A DNA stretch of 57,296 bases from Oceanobacillus limi (GCF_900111445.1 NZ_FOHE01000023.1:1-57296); one strand, 5' to 3'. Positions 18,298 through 29,896 are shown, counted from the stretch's first letter. Numbers and translations are program-made. The notes: generated by a model from the sequence alone, not told the origin.

Positions 18298-18723
18298 GTG
18301 GCTAAAAAAGTAATCAAATTAGTTAAATTGCAAATTCCAGCTGGTAAAGCTAACCCAGCACCACCAGTAGGACCAGCTTTAGGTCAAGCAGGTGTTAATA
18401 TCATGGGATTCTGTAAGGAATTTAACGCACGTACGCAAGATCAAGCGGGTATGATTATTCCGGTTGAAATTACAGTGTTTGAAGACCGTTCATTTACTTT
18501 TATTACAAAAACTCCACCGGCAGCGATATTGCTTAAGAAAGCAGCTGGTATCGAAACTGCTTCAGGTGAGCCAAACCGTAATAAAGTTGCGACTTTAAAA
18601 CGTGATAAAGTAAAAGAAATTGCAGAAACTAAAATGCAAGATTTAAACGCCGCTGACGTAGAAGCAGCGATGCGCATGGTTGAAGGAACTGCGCGTAGTA
18701 TGGGTATTGTCATTGAAGACTAA
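18298..18723 (+). CDS. rplK: 50S ribosomal protein L11
   Basis: L11 forms the GTPase-associated centre with L10/L12 and is needed for RelA activation. The 141 residues carry the N-terminal proline-rich block [20 protein letters not shown] and the rRNA-binding C-terminal domain. GTG 18298 ([12 protein letters not shown]) lies 8 bases after AAGGAGG; the earlier GTG at 18289 abuts it. Confidence 0.97.
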   Translation: MAKKVIKLVKLQIPAGKANPAPPVGPALGQAGVNIMGFCKEFNARTQDQAGMIIPVEITVFEDRSFTFITKTPPAAILLKKAAGIETASGEPNRNKVATLKRDKVKEIAETKMQDLNAADVEAAMRMVEGTARSMGIVIED

Positions 18724-18747
18724 TAACCATAAAAAATTTTAATAGAC

Positions 18748-18790
18748 AAGGTTGCGGCAATGAGGTCTTCTTCGTTCGCGCAACCTTTTT
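18748..18790 (+). terminator. Terminator-like hairpin between rplK and rplA
   Basis: AAGGTTGCG (18748-18756) pairs with CGCAACCTT (18779-18787) and is followed by T. It lies inside the rplK-rplA unit and I saw no new promoter before rplA, so it may reduce or process the transcript. Confidence 0.6.
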
Positions 18791-18910
18791 CATGAATGTG
18801 ATGTAACTTAAAAAGTTAAAGATCATTCCGTAAGCTTTATAAAGGTTCATTGGAGCTTTTATAAGTGGGAGGTATTACCGTTATAACCACAATAGAGGAG
18901 GAAATTTACA

Positions 18911-19603
18911 ATGGCTAAAAGAGGTAAAAACTATCAAGAAGCTGCAAAGCTTGTTGATCGTTCAAAAGCATATGATATAAAAGAAGCTGTTACATTGTTA
19001 AAAGAAACAGCTAAAGCAAAATTTGATGAAACGGTAGAAGTCGCATTCCGTTTAGGAGTAGATCCTAAAAAAGCGGATCAACAAATCCGTGGCGCGATGG
19101 TATTACCACATGGTACTGGTAAAACACAACGCGTTTTAGTATTCGCTAAAGGCGATAAAGTAAAAGAAGCAGAAGCGGCTGGAGCAGATTATGTTGGAGA
19201 TCAAGAGTTAATCAATAAAATCAACCAAGGTTGGTTTGAGTTTGATGTTATTGTTGCAACTCCAGACATGATGGCTGAAGTTGGTAAACTTGGACGTGTT
19301 TTAGGGCCAAAAGGATTAATGCCAAACCCTAAAACAGGAACGGTTACTTTCGAAGTGGAAAAAGCTGTACAAGAAATCAAAGCGGGTAAAGTAGAATATC
19401 GCGTTGACAAACAATCTAACATCCATGTGCCAATTGGAAAAATATCATTTGATAATGAAAAGTTAGTTGAAAACTTCGAAGCACTTGCTGATACGATTGT
19501 AAAAGCTAAGCCACAAGCTTCAAAAGGTACCTATTTACGTAATATCTCTGTTACTTCTACAATGGGACCTGGAATTAAAATCGATACTGCTAATTACCGT
19601 TAA
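18911..19603 (+). CDS. rplA: 50S ribosomal protein L1
   Basis: L1 forms the stalk that moves E-site tRNA and often represses its own operon. The 230 residues match the family throughout, including the interdomain block [24 protein letters not shown] precedes ATG 18911. The 187-base gap after rplK contains a hairpin with a T run. Confidence 0.97.
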   Translation: MAKRGKNYQEAAKLVDRSKAYDIKEAVTLLKETAKAKFDETVEVAFRLGVDPKKADQQIRGAMVLPHGTGKTQRVLVFAKGDKVKEAEAAGADYVGDQELINKINQGWFEFDVIVATPDMMAEVGKLGRVLGPKGLMPNPKTGTVTFEVEKAVQEIKAGKVEYRVDKQSNIHVPIGKISFDNEKLVENFEALADTIVKAKPQASKGTYLRNISVTSTMGPGIKIDTANYR

Positions 19604-19610
19604 TTGGTAA

Positions 19611-19639
19611 TTGACTTTATGGGATCAATTCGGTATACT
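19611..19639 (+). promoter_or_regulatory. Sigma-A promoter of rplJ-rplL
   Basis: TTGACT (19611-19616), a 17-base spacer and TATACT (19634-19639), directly upstream of the L10 leader. Confidence 0.8.
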
Positions 19640-19644
19640 AATTT

Positions 19645-19842
19645 TTGTTGGCGAAAGGGAAAGTTATAAACAATCTACTCGTCAAAAAATCTAGGCAAAT
19701 GCCGGATTTTCTAATAAAATCGAATACGTTGTACCGTAGACAGTAGGTGCGAATAACGCTTAATATCCTGCCGAGGTGTTTAATATTAAATACAACTACA
19801 CTTGTGTTTAGTTAAGCCTCCATGTCTACATGGAGGCTTTTA
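19645..19842 (+). promoter_or_regulatory. L10 leader attenuator of rplJ-rplL
   Basis: The region contains the block CCGTAGACAGTAGGTGCG (about 19735-19752) followed by TCCTGCCGAGG, typical of the Firmicute ribosomal L10 leader. It ends in a terminator with 10-bp arms (19815-19824, 19829-19838) around a TCTA loop. In the known mechanism, the L10-L12 complex binds the leader and favours termination. Confidence 0.85.
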
Positions 19843-19896
19843 TAATACTTGAGTTCATAAAACGGTATGATGGATGAATTTACAGGAGGTGGAATA

Positions 19897-20397
19897 ATGT
19901 CTAAAGTTATCGAACAGAAGAAACAAGTGGTTCAAGAAATCGCTGATAAATTACGCGATAGCCAATCTACTGTACTAGTTGATTACCGTGGACTTGATGT
20001 TGCTGAAGTGACACAACTACGTAAGGAACTTCGTGAAGCTGGCGTTGAGTTTAAAGTTTACAAAAACACAATGGCTCGTCGTGCTGCTGAAGATGCTAAT
20101 TTAAGTGAGTTGAATGAATTATTAGTTGGACCTACTGCAATTGCATTCAGTAAAGATGATGTGGTAGCACCTGCTAAAATTCTAAACAACTTCGCAAAAG
20201 ATCATGAGGCGTTAGAAATCAAAGCTGGTGTTATTGAAGGCGAGATGGCAAGTCTTGACCAAATCAAAGAGCTTGCAGATCTACCAAACTACGAGGGTAT
20301 GATTTCTATGCTACTAAGCGTGTTACAAGCACCAGTACGCAACTTTGCTTATGCTACAAAAGCTGTTGCCGAGCAAAAAGAAGAACAAGGTGCGTAA
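19897..20397 (+). CDS. rplJ: 50S ribosomal protein L10
   Basis: L10 anchors L12 dimers on the ribosome and binds the leader above. The 166-residue protein begins [19 protein letters not shown] and has the N-terminal rRNA-binding domain and the C-terminal helix carrying L12. ATG 19897 is preceded by AGGAGGTGG; upstream ATGs at 19867 and nearby are not conserved. Confidence 0.97.
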   Translation: MSKVIEQKKQVVQEIADKLRDSQSTVLVDYRGLDVAEVTQLRKELREAGVEFKVYKNTMARRAAEDANLSELNELLVGPTAIAFSKDDVVAPAKILNNFAKDHEALEIKAGVIEGEMASLDQIKELADLPNYEGMISMLLSVLQAPVRNFAYATKAVAEQKEEQGA

Positions 20398-20455
20398 GTT
20401 AAACGCGAAATTTTATGTATGACTATATAAATTAAAAAACTAGGAGGAAACAAAA

Positions 20456-20821
20456 ATGACTAAAGAGCAAATTATCGATGCTATTAAAGAAATGTCTGTA
20501 TTAGACTTAAACGATTTAGTAAAAGCAATTGAAGAAGAATTCGGAGTAACTGCTGCAGCACCTGTTGCTGTTGCTGGTGGAGCTGCTGGCGGAGACGCTG
20601 GTGCAGAACAAACTGAGTTTGATGTTGTACTAGAAAGTGCTGGATCATCAAAAATTAAAGTTGTTAAAGCAGTACGTGAAATCACTGGTCTTGGCTTGAA
20701 AGATGCTAAAGAATTAGTAGATAACGCTCCAAAACCTGTTAAAGAAGGCGTATCTAAAGAAGAAGCTGAAGAGCTTAAAGGTCAACTAGAAGAAGCTGGA
20801 GCAACAGTTGAAGTTAAATAA
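20456..20821 (+). CDS. rplL: 50S ribosomal protein L7/L12
   Basis: L12 forms the stalk that recruits translation factors. The 121-residue acidic protein has the N-terminal dimerisation domain, an Ala/Gly-rich hinge ([19 protein letters not shown], residues 38-56) and the conserved C-terminal domain ([11 protein letters not shown]-like [11 protein letters not shown], then [20 protein letters not shown]). It follows rplJ by 58 bases with AGGAGG. Confidence 0.97.
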   Translation: MTKEQIIDAIKEMSVLDLNDLVKAIEEEFGVTAAAPVAVAGGAAGGDAGAEQTEFDVVLESAGSSKIKVVKAVREITGLGLKDAKELVDNAPKPVKEGVSKEEAEELKGQLEEAGATVEVK

Positions 20822-20835
20822 TTAATCTTTTAATG

Positions 20836-20863
20836 AGAGCTCGTCGTATTTTCGGCGAGCTCT
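20836..20863 (+). terminator. Hairpin after rplL
   Basis: AGAGCTCGTCG pairs with CGGCGAGCTCT (one G-U pair) around a TATTTT loop. The stem is strong but the T tract after it is poor, so termination may be partial or factor-dependent. Confidence 0.6.
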
Positions 20864-21143
20864 ACACTTACATATACGATCCCGCAATTAACTGGTTTCT
20901 TCAGTCAATTCTCGACCTGCATACCCTGACATTTAACAATTTTTGATAATAGTTTTAAAGGGTCGTGAAATAAGAAGAAAAAACACCACAACTTGGAATA
21001 GATGCATATAACTATGTCTATTATTAGGAGGTTGTGTGTTGTCTATTGATCTTGATCTTTAATAAGTGAAGGGAGGAGAGAACCTTCGCTATAGAAGTTA
21101 AATTCCTTTCTTCATAAAAAAACAGAGTAAAGTAGGTGCCCAA
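20864..21143. other. Spacer between rplL and rsmC with a possible micro-ORF
   Basis: No conventional gene. AGGAGG at 21026-21031 is followed with a spacing of 7 by TTG 21039, opening a seven-codon frame (MSIDLDL) to TAA 21060-21062. A GTGAAGG/CCTTCGC stem follows at about 21066-21088. No convincing promoter for rsmC could be defined. Confidence 0.35.
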
Positions 21144-21746
21144 ATGTCTGAGCATTACTTTTCACAAAAACCCCAATCAAAACGTTCACCCAAGACATGG
21201 AATTACCAACTAAAAGGAAAACAATATATATTTACGAGTGATATTGGTGTATTTTCGAAAAATGAGGTAGACTTTGGCTCAAGATTGCTTATTGAGAACT
21301 TTCGGCACCCTAATGTTTCAGGGGATATACTTGACATGGGATGTGGTTATGGACCGATAGGAGTCGTATTAGCGGACCACTACACGGATCGGAAAGTTAT
21401 TATGGCCGATATTAATGAAAGAGCTTTAGAACTGGCTGAGGAAAATGCAAAACGTAATGGTGTGAACAATACATTGTTTGTGCATAGTAATCAATTTTCA
21501 GAACTAAAAGAACAGAAATACGCAGCTATCGTGACAAATCCACCGATTCGAGCTGGGAAAAAAGTTGTGCATGGAATTTTTGAAGAGAGTAAAGTATCGC
21601 TTGTCACTGGTGGAGAGTTGTGGGTTGTCATCCAAAAAAAACAAGGAGCGCCATCTGCTAAAGACAAACTAGAATCTTTGTTTGGTGAGGTAGACGTTAT
21701 TGCTCGTGATAAGGGATATTTTATTTTACACGCTATAAATGATTGA
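21144..21746 (+). CDS. Class I SAM methyltransferase, RsmC/YbxB type
   Basis: The 200-residue protein resembles 16S rRNA guanine-N2 methyltransferases (RsmC family; B. subtilis YbxB). The SAM-binding motif I is DILDMGCGYGPIGVVL-like (LDMGCGYGPIG around residues 68-78), and the catalytic NPPI motif is VTNPPIRAGK around 132. It lies between rplL and rpoB as in Bacillus, where its exact target has not been settled. Confidence 0.85.
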   Translation: MSEHYFSQKPQSKRSPKTWNYQLKGKQYIFTSDIGVFSKNEVDFGSRLLIENFRHPNVSGDILDMGCGYGPIGVVLADHYTDRKVIMADINERALELAEENAKRNGVNNTLFVHSNQFSELKEQKYAAIVTNPPIRAGKKVVHGIFEESKVSLVTGGELWVVIQKKQGAPSAKDKLESLFGEVDVIARDKGYFILHAIND

Positions 21747-22236
21747 CTTAATAAGAATTGATATGGTAACATAATAAAATGCTAACATGGGACTTCTTTT
21801 GTCAAGAGGAATTTTTATGAAATGTATAAATCATTTGTATTCGGAAACACTAATAAAATCGAGATCGTTCGTATTTCTAGTATTTCCCTATACATATTGT
21901 TTCGAAAGTGATGTTTTTGAAAATCTATTTCTTTTTAAAATGATACCCCATTATTCTAGGGTTGGCAAGTATGATTTAATAGCTTGCTGAAAATCTCTGT
22001 GTAAAATTCCTATTTAAGAATCCTGTACCTATCCCCAATAAACGATTGAACTAAAGCCATTCGTGGAATGGGGATGAACGATGTTAGTAACTACTTTTTT
22101 ACTTATAGTGTTAATAATCGGAGGATTCAACACCATTATGATAAAGGTGAAATCGGGTGTGGTTCTCTGAAAAATATATATGTGAACATACTATTATTCA
22201 CAGAACAAAAAACGCATGATTTGAGAGGTGAAGCAG
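21747..22236. other. Long leader region upstream of rpoB
   Basis: This 490-base AT-rich spacer has no convincing gene; two short frames (21787-21990 and 22068-22298) lack ribosome binding sites and conservation. It holds ATCCCC/GGGGAT (about 22031 and 22069) and a competing CCATTC/GAATGG stem (22057-22071). A GGAGG near 22120 is followed by a ten-codon frame (MIKVKSGVVL, 22138-22170). No promoter close to consensus was found by eye, so rpoB may be served by upstream readthrough or by a weak promoter. Confidence 0.4.
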
Positions 22237-25200
22237 TTGACAGGTCAACTAGTTCAATATGGACGGCACCGGCAGCGCAGAAGTTATGCGCGTATTAGTG
22301 AAGTATTAGAATTACCCAATCTTATCGAAATCCAAACCGCTTCCTATCAATGGTTTCTAGAAGAAGGTTTGCGAGAAATGTTTCAAGACATTTCTCCGAT
22401 TGAGGATTTTACAGGAAATCTATCCTTAGAGTTTGTGGATTATAGTTTAGGTGATCCTAAATATCCTGTAGGTGAATCAAAGGAAAGAGATGTGACATAC
22501 AATGCTCCACTTCGCGTGAAAGTCCGTTTGATTAATAACGAAACTGGCGAAGTAAAAGAACAAGAAGTATTCATGGGAGATTTCCCTCTAATGACAGACA
22601 CGGGAACGTTTGTTATTAATGGTGCGGAACGAGTTATCGTTTCACAACTTGTGCGTTCTCCGAGTGTCTACTATAACGAAAAGATAGACAAAAACGGTAA
22701 AAGAGGCGTTGCGGCAACTGTTATACCTAACCGTGGTGCATGGTTAGAATTTGAAACAGATGCTAAAGATGTCGCTCATGTTCGTATTGACCGCACACGA
22801 AAATTACCAATCACGGTACTATTACGTGCACTTGGTTTTGGTACAGATCAAGAGATAATTGATCTTATTGGCGATAACGAATACCTAATTAATACATTAG
22901 AAAAAGATAATACCGAAACAACAGAAAAAGCATTATTAGAAATTTATGAGCGATTGCGTCCTGGTGAGCCGCCAACAGTAGAAAATGCAAAAAGTCTATT
23001 AGTTTCTCGATTTTTTGATCCAAAACGATATGATTTAGCGCATGTTGGACGCTATAAAATGAATAAGAAGCTACACATAAAGAATCGCTTATTTAACCAG
23101 GTTTTAGCGGAAACTATTGTTGATCCTGAAACAGGTGAAGTATTAGCCCAAAAAGGCGATAAATTGGAAAGAAAGCTTTTAGATAAGATAATCCCTTATT
23201 TGGATAACAAAGATGATATGCTTGGCGAAAAAGTTCTTGAACCACAAGAAGGTGTGTTAGATGACCCTGTTCGACTTCAATCGATTAAGATTGTGGATCC
23301 CACTGACCCAAGTGGTGAACGAGAGCTAAACGTTATCGGGAATGCAAATATTGATACAAGTGTTAAGAACATAACACCTGCCGATATTTTGTCGTCGATT
23401 AGTTATTTCTTTAACTTACTTCATCAAGTTGGAGATACAGATGACATCGATCATCTTGGGAATCGTAGACTACGTTCTGTTGGGGAATTACTACAAAATC
23501 AATTCCGCATTGGGTTATCTCGTATGGAGCGAGTAGTAAGAGAAAGAATGTCCATTCAAGATACATCTAGTGTGACACCTCAGCAGCTAATAAATATTCG
23601 TCCAGTGATTGCTTCTATCAAAGAATTCTTTGGTAGCTCCCAGTTATCTCAGTTCATGGATCAAACAAACCCATTAGCCGAGTTAACGCATAAGCGTCGT
23701 TTGTCCGCACTTGGACCAGGTGGATTGACTCGTGAACGTGCAGGATTTGAAGTTCGTGACGTTCACTACTCTCACTATGGTCGTATGTGTCCGATTGAAA
23801 CACCAGAGGGACCAAACATTGGATTGATAAACTCGTTATCAAGTTATGCAAAAGTGAATAAATTTGGTTTTATTGAAACGCCTTACCGTCGAGTCGACCC
23901 AGAAACCGGTAAAGTTACCGCGCAAATTGATTACCTTACTGCTGACGAGGAAGATAATTACGTAGTGGCACAGGCGAACGCGAGGTTGGATGATGATGGT
24001 AGTTTCTCAGATGAGGAAGTAATCGCTCGTTTCCGTGGTGAAAATACTGCGGTAGCAAGAGATCGCATCGATTATATGGATGTATCACCGAAACAGGTAG
24101 TTTCTGCAGCGACAGCATGTATCCCATTCTTGGAAAATGATGACTCCAACCGTGCATTGATGGGTGCGAACATGCAGCGACAAGCAGTGCTGTTGTTAAG
24201 TCCGAAATCACCTATTGTAGGTACGGGTATGGAATATGTATCAGGGAAAGACTCTGGTGCAGCGGTTATTTGCCGTAATGCAGGGGTTGTTGAACGCGTG
24301 GAAGCAAAAGAGGTTCACGTTCGTCGTATTACTGAAGTTGATGGTAAAGAAGTGAAAGGCGATGTTGATCGTTATAAATTGCAGAAATTCATTCGTTCTA
24401 ACCAAGGAACTTGTTATAACCAACGCCCGATCGTGAGCGAAGGTGATCGCGTAACGAAAGGTGAAATATTAGCAGACGGTCCTTCCATGGAAGACGGAGA
24501 ATTAGCGCTTGGGCAAAATGTTCTAGTCGGTTTCATGACATGGGAAGGTTACAACTATGAGGATGCCATCATCATGAGTGAACGATTGGTAAAAGATGAT
24601 GTTTATACCTCTATCCACATCGAAGAATACGAGTCAGAAGCACGTGACACGAAATTAGGGCCAGAAGAAATTACGCGAGATATCCCAAATGTTGGTGAAG
24701 AAGCACTTAAGAATTTGAACGAACAAGGGATTATCCGTGTTGGGGCAGAAGTAACAGATGGTGACATTTTAGTAGGTAAAGTAACGCCAAAAGGTGTGAC
24801 TGAATTATCTGCTGAAGAACGCCTGTTACATGCTATCTTTGGTGAAAAAGCTCGAGAGGTTCGTGATACATCCTTACGTGTTCCGCATGGAGCTGGTGGG
24901 ATCGTATTAGATGTTAAAGTCTTCAACCGTGAAGATGGAGATGAATTACCTCCAGGCGTAAATGAACTTGTCCGCGTGTATATTGTGCAAAAGCGTAAGA
25001 TTCATGAAGGAGATAAGATGGCTGGACGTCACGGTAATAAAGGTGTTATCTCCAGAATCTTACCTGAAGAGGATATGCCATTCTTACCTGATGGTACACC
25101 GATTGACATTATGCTTAACCCGTTGGGGGTACCTTCTCGTATGAACATCGGACAGGTACTTGAGTTGCATTTAGGTATGGCCGCTAGAGAGCTTGGTATC

Positions 25201-25773
25201 CATGTTGCTTCACCTGTATTTGATGGTGCTCGTGAAGAAGATGTCTGGGGTACATTAGAAGAAGCCGGGTTGTCTCGAGATGCGAAAACAGTCCTTTATG
25301 ATGGAAGAACCGGCGAACCTTTTGATAACCGTGTATCAGTTGGAGTTATGTACATGATCAAGCTAGCGCATATGGTTGATGACAAACTTCACGCTCGTTC
25401 AACTGGACCTTATTCACTTGTAACGCAACAACCACTCGGTGGTAAAGCTCAATTTGGTGGGCAACGTTTCGGGGAAATGGAGGTATGGGCATTAGAAGCC
25501 TATGGTGCAGCATATACCCTTCAAGAGATATTAACAGTTAAATCAGATGATGTTGTTGGTCGTGTGAAAACATATGAATCAATTGTTAAAGGGGATAATG
25601 TTCCAGAACCAGGTGTTCCAGAATCCTTCAAAGTACTCATTAAAGAGTTGCAAAGTCTTGGAATGGATGTGAAAATCCTTTCTAGTGATGATACAGAAAT
25701 TGAGATGCGTGAATTAGAAGATGAAGAAACGCAGGCAGCGAGCAAGTTAAATATCGAAGTAGAAGAAAACTAA
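22237..25773 (+). CDS. rpoB: DNA-directed RNA polymerase subunit beta
   Basis: The 1178-residue beta subunit matches B. subtilis RpoB throughout. The rifampicin pocket is sensitive-type: [20 protein letters not shown], with Gln472, Asp475, His485 and Ser490 at the usual resistance positions. TTG 22237 ([17 protein letters not shown]) is the start, since GAGAGGTG lies 6 bases before it; the GTG at 22228 adds three unconserved residues. The C-terminal tail after residue 1160 is shorter than in B. subtilis. rpoC follows after 110 bases, which contain a possible AGAGGGA/TCCCTCT stem. Confidence 0.98.
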   Translation: MTGQLVQYGRHRQRRSYARISEVLELPNLIEIQTASYQWFLEEGLREMFQDISPIEDFTGNLSLEFVDYSLGDPKYPVGESKERDVTYNAPLRVKVRLINNETGEVKEQEVFMGDFPLMTDTGTFVINGAERVIVSQLVRSPSVYYNEKIDKNGKRGVAATVIPNRGAWLEFETDAKDVAHVRIDRTRKLPITVLLRALGFGTDQEIIDLIGDNEYLINTLEKDNTETTEKALLEIYERLRPGEPPTVENAKSLLVSRFFDPKRYDLAHVGRYKMNKKLHIKNRLFNQVLAETIVDPETGEVLAQKGDKLERKLLDKIIPYLDNKDDMLGEKVLEPQEGVLDDPVRLQSIKIVDPTDPSGERELNVIGNANIDTSVKNITPADILSSISYFFNLLHQVGDTDDIDHLGNRRLRSVGELLQNQFRIGLSRMERVVRERMSIQDTSSVTPQQLINIRPVIASIKEFFGSSQLSQFMDQTNPLAELTHKRRLSALGPGGLTRERAGFEVRDVHYSHYGRMCPIETPEGPNIGLINSLSSYAKVNKFGFIETPYRRVDPETGKVTAQIDYLTADEEDNYVVAQANARLDDDGSFSDEEVIARFRGENTAVARDRIDYMDVSPKQVVSAATACIPFLENDDSNRALMGANMQRQAVLLLSPKSPIVGTGMEYVSGKDSGAAVICRNAGVVERVEAKEVHVRRITEVDGKEVKGDVDRYKLQKFIRSNQGTCYNQRPIVSEGDRVTKGEILADGPSMEDGELALGQNVLVGFMTWEGYNYEDAIIMSERLVKDDVYTSIHIEEYESEARDTKLGPEEITRDIPNVGEEALKNLNEQGIIRVGAEVTDGDILVGKVTPKGVTELSAEERLLHAIFGEKAREVRDTSLRVPHGAGGIVLDVKVFNREDGDELPPGVNELVRVYIVQKRKIHEGDKMAGRHGNKGVISRILPEEDMPFLPDGTPIDIMLNPLGVPSRMNIGQVLELHLGMAARELGIHVASPVFDGAREEDVWGTLEEAGLSRDAKTVLYDGRTGEPFDNRVSVGVMYMIKLAHMVDDKLHARSTGPYSLVTQQPLGGKAQFGGQRFGEMEVWALEAYGAAYTLQEILTVKSDDVVGRVKTYESIVKGDNVPEPGVPESFKVLIKELQSLGMDVKILSSDDTEIEMRELEDEETQAASKLNIEVEEN

Positions 25774-25883
25774 GGAACTAGTTTTATTCAATGAAGAGGG
25801 AGCAGAAAGTTAGAGCATACTAATTTTCATCCCTCTATTAAATAAATGGTAGTAAAAACGCACATTAAAAGGGAGGTATACCC

Positions 25884-28800
25884 TTGCTAGATGTAAACAA
25901 CTTTGAGTATATGAAAATAGGCTTATCTTCACCGGAGAAAATTAGATCTTGGTCATATGGCGAGGTAAAAAAACCAGAAACAATTAACTATCGTACGTTA
26001 AAACCTGAAAAAGACGGTTTGTTTTGTGAACGAATTTTTGGGCCTCAAAAAGATTGGGAATGTCATTGTGGTAAATATAAGCGTGTACGTTACAAGGGAG
26101 TAGTCTGTGATCGTTGTGGTGTAGAAGTAACCAAAGCAAAAGTCCGTCGTGAACGGATGGGTCACATAGAGTTAGCAGCACCTGTATCTCATATTTGGTA
26201 CTTCAAAGGAATACCAAGTCGTATGGGGCTCGTTTTAGACATGTCTCCACGTGCGCTAGAAGAGGTTATTTATTTTGCTGCTTATGTAGTAACCGATCCA
26301 GGTAGCACACCTCTGGAAAAGAAACAGCTATTATCAGAAAAAGAATATCGTGCTTATTATGATAAGTATGGTGCAACATTCAAGGCGCAAATGGGTGCAG
26401 AGGCAATCCGTAAATTATTACAAGATGTAGATCTTGATAATGAAGTAGATGCCTTGAAAGAAGAATTAAAAACAGCACAAGGGCAGCGAAGAACTCGTGC
26501 AATTAAACGCTTAGAAGTTTTAGAAGCTTTTCGTAACTCGGGAAATGACGCTTCTTGGATGATCTTAGATGTTCTACCGGTAATTCCTCCGGAGATTCGT
26601 CCTATGGTTCAACTAGATGGTGGACGTTTTGCGACTTCTGATTTGAATGATTTATACCGTCGTGTAATTAATCGTAATAATCGTCTAAAACGATTATTAG
26701 ATTTAGGTGCACCAAGTATAATTGTGCAAAATGAAAAGCGTATGCTTCAAGAAGCGGTTGATGCGCTAATTGATAACGGCCGACGCGGTCGTCCTGTAAC
26801 TGGTCCAGGAAATCGTCCATTAAAATCCTTATCACATATGTTAAAAGGGAAGCAAGGACGTTTCCGTCAAAACCTATTAGGTAAACGTGTTGATTATTCT
26901 GGCCGTTCTGTAATCGTTGTTGGACCACATTTGAAAATGTACCAATGCGGATTGCCGAAAGAAATGGCACTTGAATTATTTAAGCCGTTTATCATGAAGG
27001 AATTAGTAGAACGCGGTATAGCTCATAATATTAAGTCCGCGAAACGTAAAATTGAACGTGTTCACCCTGATGTGTGGGGTGTGTTGGAGGAAGTAATCAA
27101 GGAACACCCAGTACTTCTAAACCGTGCACCTACCTTGCATAGATTAGGAATTCAAGCATTCGAGCCTACTTTGGTAGAAGGTCGAGCAATTCGCTTGCAT
27201 CCACTTGTTTGTACAGCGTATAACGCGGACTTTGACGGAGACCAAATGGCTGTACACGTACCATTATCAGCAGAGGCACAAGCAGAGGCGCGTATTTTGA
27301 TGTTAGCTGCTCAAAATATTTTGAATCCGAAAGATGGGAAGCCTGTTGTTACTCCATCACAGGATATGGTATTAGGAAACTATTATCTAACCTTAGAGCG
27401 CGAGGACGCATATGGTGAAGGTGCAGTATTTAAAGATACGAGCGAAGCTATGCTGGCATACCAAAATGGATATGTTCATCTGCATACTCGCGTTGCTGTT
27501 CAAGCATCAAGCTTGAATAATAGAACCTTTACAGATAAACAACAAAATCAATTATTACTGACAACGGTAGGGAAATTGATTTTTAATGAAATATTACCAG
27601 ATTCCTTCCCTTACATTAATGAACCTACCAAGGAAAACTTAGAAGTGAGCACTCCTTCTAAATATTTCGTTGAGGATGGAACAAATATTAGGGAAGAAAT
27701 CAAAAACCGAGAAATAATCAAGCCATTTAAGAAAGGTTTCCTAGGGGATATTATTGCCGAAGTGTTTAAACGATTCCAGATCAGTGAAACCTCAAAAATG
27801 CTTGACCGTATGAAAGACTTAGGATTTAGCTACTCTACAAAAGCAGGTATGACTGTTGGGGTATCAGATATTGTTGTATTAGCGGAGAAAGAGGCTATCT
27901 TAGAAGAAGCACAATCTAAAGTTGATAAAGTGTTGAAACAATTCCGCCGTGGTTTAATAACTGAAGAAGAAAGATATGATCGCGTTATTGCAATTTGGTC
28001 ACAGGCGAAGGATACGATTCAAGATAAATTAATGCAGTCCTTAGATATCCGCAACCCAATCTTTATGATGAGTGACTCAGGTGCAAGAGGTAACGCATCT
28101 AACTTTACTCAGTTAGCTGGTATGCGTGGTCTAATGGCGAACCCAGCTGGTCGAATTATTGAGTTACCGATTAAATCAAGTTTCCGCGAAGGTCTAACTG
28201 TATTAGAGTACTTTATTTCAACACATGGTGCTCGTAAAGGATTGGCCGATACAGCACTAAAAACTGCTGACTCAGGTTACTTGACTCGTCGACTCGTTGA
28301 TGTAGCACAAGATGTAATAGTTCGTGAAACAGATTGTGGTACTGATCGTGGTTTAACTGTCTCTGCATTAATGGACGGTACCGAAATAATCGAGCCTTTA
28401 ATTGACCGATTAATTGGCCGTACATCGTTTGAAACAATTGTTCATCCAGAAACAAATGAAGTGATTGTTGATAGTGATACTGTTATTTCTGAGGATCAGG
28501 CGAAAGAAGTAGTTGAAGCTGGTGTGGAAGAAGTAACAATTCGCTCGGTGTTCACATGTAATACAAAACATGGTGTATGTAAAAAATGTTACGGTCGCAA
28601 CTTAGCTACAGGTTCTGAAGTTGAAGTTGGAGAAGCGGTTGGAATTATTGCTGCTCAATCAATTGGTGAACCAGGAACACAGTTGACAATGCGTACATTC
28701 CACACAGGTGGTGTAGCAGGAGACGATATTACACAAGGTCTTCCACGTATTCAAGAACTGTTTGAGGCTCGTAATCCAAAAGGGCAAGCGGTTATTAGTG

Positions 28801-29492
28801 AAATTCATGGAACCGTGCATGAGGTAGTTGAAGTGAAAGATAAACAAGAAATTGTTATCCAAGGTGATGTAGAATCAAGGTCTTATGCAGTGCCTTATAA
28901 CGCCCGTCTAAAAGTTTCGGTTGGCGATGAGGTTATTGCTGGGCAAGAACTAACAGAAGGTTCTATTGATCCGAAAGCACTGATACGTGTTCAAGGTGTT
29001 GAAGGTGTTCAAAACTACATTTTACGTGAAGTACAACGTGTATACCGTATGCAAGGTGTTGAAATAGGCGATAAACACGTAGAAGTAATGGTTCGTCAAA
29101 TGCTACGTAAAATCAGAGTAATTGACTCTGGAGATACGGATGTATTGCCGGGATCACTACTTGAAATTCACCAATTTAAAGATGCAAACAAATCTGTATT
29201 GGTTAACGGTGAGCAACCAGCAGTTGGTAAACCGGTACTACTCGGTATTACAAAAGCATCACTTGAAACAGATTCATTCTTATCTGCAGCATCCTTCCAA
29301 GAAACAACTAGAGTTTTAACAGATGCAGCCATAAAAGGTAAGCGCGATGAATTACTTGGATTAAAAGAGAATGTTATTATAGGTAAGCTTGTTCCTGCAG
29401 GTACTGGAATGCAACGATATCGTAAAATTCAAGTACCAGAAGATCAGGTAGAAGAAAATGATGTAGAGGATATAGAACAACCAGTTCAATAG
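25884..29492 (+). CDS. rpoC: DNA-directed RNA polymerase subunit beta'
   Basis: The 1202-residue beta' subunit holds the catalytic Mg2+ aspartates in NADFDGD at residues 447-453. The N-terminal zinc ribbon is [20 protein letters not shown], and the second zinc site is [13 protein letters not shown]. The trigger-loop region [20 protein letters not shown] is complete. TTG 25884 gives [13 protein letters not shown] as in Bacillus, preceded by GGGAGG. Confidence 0.98.
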   Translation: MLDVNNFEYMKIGLSSPEKIRSWSYGEVKKPETINYRTLKPEKDGLFCERIFGPQKDWECHCGKYKRVRYKGVVCDRCGVEVTKAKVRRERMGHIELAAPVSHIWYFKGIPSRMGLVLDMSPRALEEVIYFAAYVVTDPGSTPLEKKQLLSEKEYRAYYDKYGATFKAQMGAEAIRKLLQDVDLDNEVDALKEELKTAQGQRRTRAIKRLEVLEAFRNSGNDASWMILDVLPVIPPEIRPMVQLDGGRFATSDLNDLYRRVINRNNRLKRLLDLGAPSIIVQNEKRMLQEAVDALIDNGRRGRPVTGPGNRPLKSLSHMLKGKQGRFRQNLLGKRVDYSGRSVIVVGPHLKMYQCGLPKEMALELFKPFIMKELVERGIAHNIKSAKRKIERVHPDVWGVLEEVIKEHPVLLNRAPTLHRLGIQAFEPTLVEGRAIRLHPLVCTAYNADFDGDQMAVHVPLSAEAQAEARILMLAAQNILNPKDGKPVVTPSQDMVLGNYYLTLEREDAYGEGAVFKDTSEAMLAYQNGYVHLHTRVAVQASSLNNRTFTDKQQNQLLLTTVGKLIFNEILPDSFPYINEPTKENLEVSTPSKYFVEDGTNIREEIKNREIIKPFKKGFLGDIIAEVFKRFQISETSKMLDRMKDLGFSYSTKAGMTVGVSDIVVLAEKEAILEEAQSKVDKVLKQFRRGLITEEERYDRVIAIWSQAKDTIQDKLMQSLDIRNPIFMMSDSGARGNASNFTQLAGMRGLMANPAGRIIELPIKSSFREGLTVLEYFISTHGARKGLADTALKTADSGYLTRRLVDVAQDVIVRETDCGTDRGLTVSALMDGTEIIEPLIDRLIGRTSFETIVHPETNEVIVDSDTVISEDQAKEVVEAGVEEVTIRSVFTCNTKHGVCKKCYGRNLATGSEVEVGEAVGIIAAQSIGEPGTQLTMRTFHTGGVAGDDITQGLPRIQELFEARNPKGQAVISEIHGTVHEVVEVKDKQEIVIQGDVESRSYAVPYNARLKVSVGDEVIAGQELTEGSIDPKALIRVQGVEGVQNYILREVQRVYRMQGVEIGDKHVEVMVRQMLRKIRVIDSGDTDVLPGSLLEIHQFKDANKSVLVNGEQPAVGKPVLLGITKASLETDSFLSAASFQETTRVLTDAAIKGKRDELLGLKENVIIGKLVPAGTGMQRYRKIQVPEDQVEENDVEDIEQPVQ

Positions 29493-29551
29493 AATGACGG
29501 GCTTGTTCAACAAGTAATATATTGGGAGCACCAAAAATCTTTAAAATTAAG

Positions 29552-29580
29552 TTGACATTAAAATGTTAGTTTGATAATAT
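29552..29580 (+). promoter_or_regulatory. Sigma-A promoter of rplGB-rpsL-rpsG-fusA
   Basis: A consensus TTGACA (29552-29557), a 17-base spacer and TAATAT (29575-29580). It is flanked by an imperfect inverted repeat (GGGAGCACC 29524-29532 and GGTGCTTCC 29587-29595). Confidence 0.85.
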
Positions 29581-29629
29581 ATTCTAGGTGCTTCCGATTC
29601 ATTCTTGTTACTTTGGAGGATATGAGAAA

Positions 29630-29896
29630 ATGTCTTATGAGAAAGTAGCGCAATTAAAATCTCGAGTGATTATCGGAACAAAACAAACACTTAAAGCCAT
29701 GAAAGATGGCGAAATAAGTGAAGTGTATCTTGCTGAAGATGCTGATCAGCAAATAACACAAAAAGTGCAAGATTTAGCCGAAGCGCTTGATATACCATAT
29801 CGGCGTGTAGATTCCAAAGATAAGTTAGGTAACGCTTGTGGTATAGATGTTGGCGCATCAACCGTAGCAATAAAAAAAGATAGTTTTGGCGATTGA
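29630..29896 (+). CDS. rplGB: L7Ae-family ribosomal protein RplGB (YbxF)
   Basis: This 88-residue protein belongs to the L7Ae/L30e family and binds kink-turn RNA. Conserved blocks are IIGTKQTLKAMKDGEISEVYLAEDAD and KLGNACGIDVGASTVAI, read here as separate pieces. ATG 29630 (MSYEKVAQLKS) follows GGAGGA at 9 bases; the frame open from 29588 is not conserved. It heads the rpsL operon as in Bacillus. Confidence 0.9.
   Translation: MSYEKVAQLKSRVIIGTKQTLKAMKDGEISEVYLAEDADQQITQKVQDLAEALDIPYRRVDSKDKLGNACGIDVGASTVAIKKDSFGD

Noticed and set aside
21787-21990. 67-codon frame in the rpoB leader
   Set aside because: No ribosome binding site, unusual AT-driven composition and no family.
22068-22298. 76-codon frame running into rpoB
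   Set aside because: Overlaps the rpoB start in another frame, lacks a ribosome binding site and is not known in relatives.
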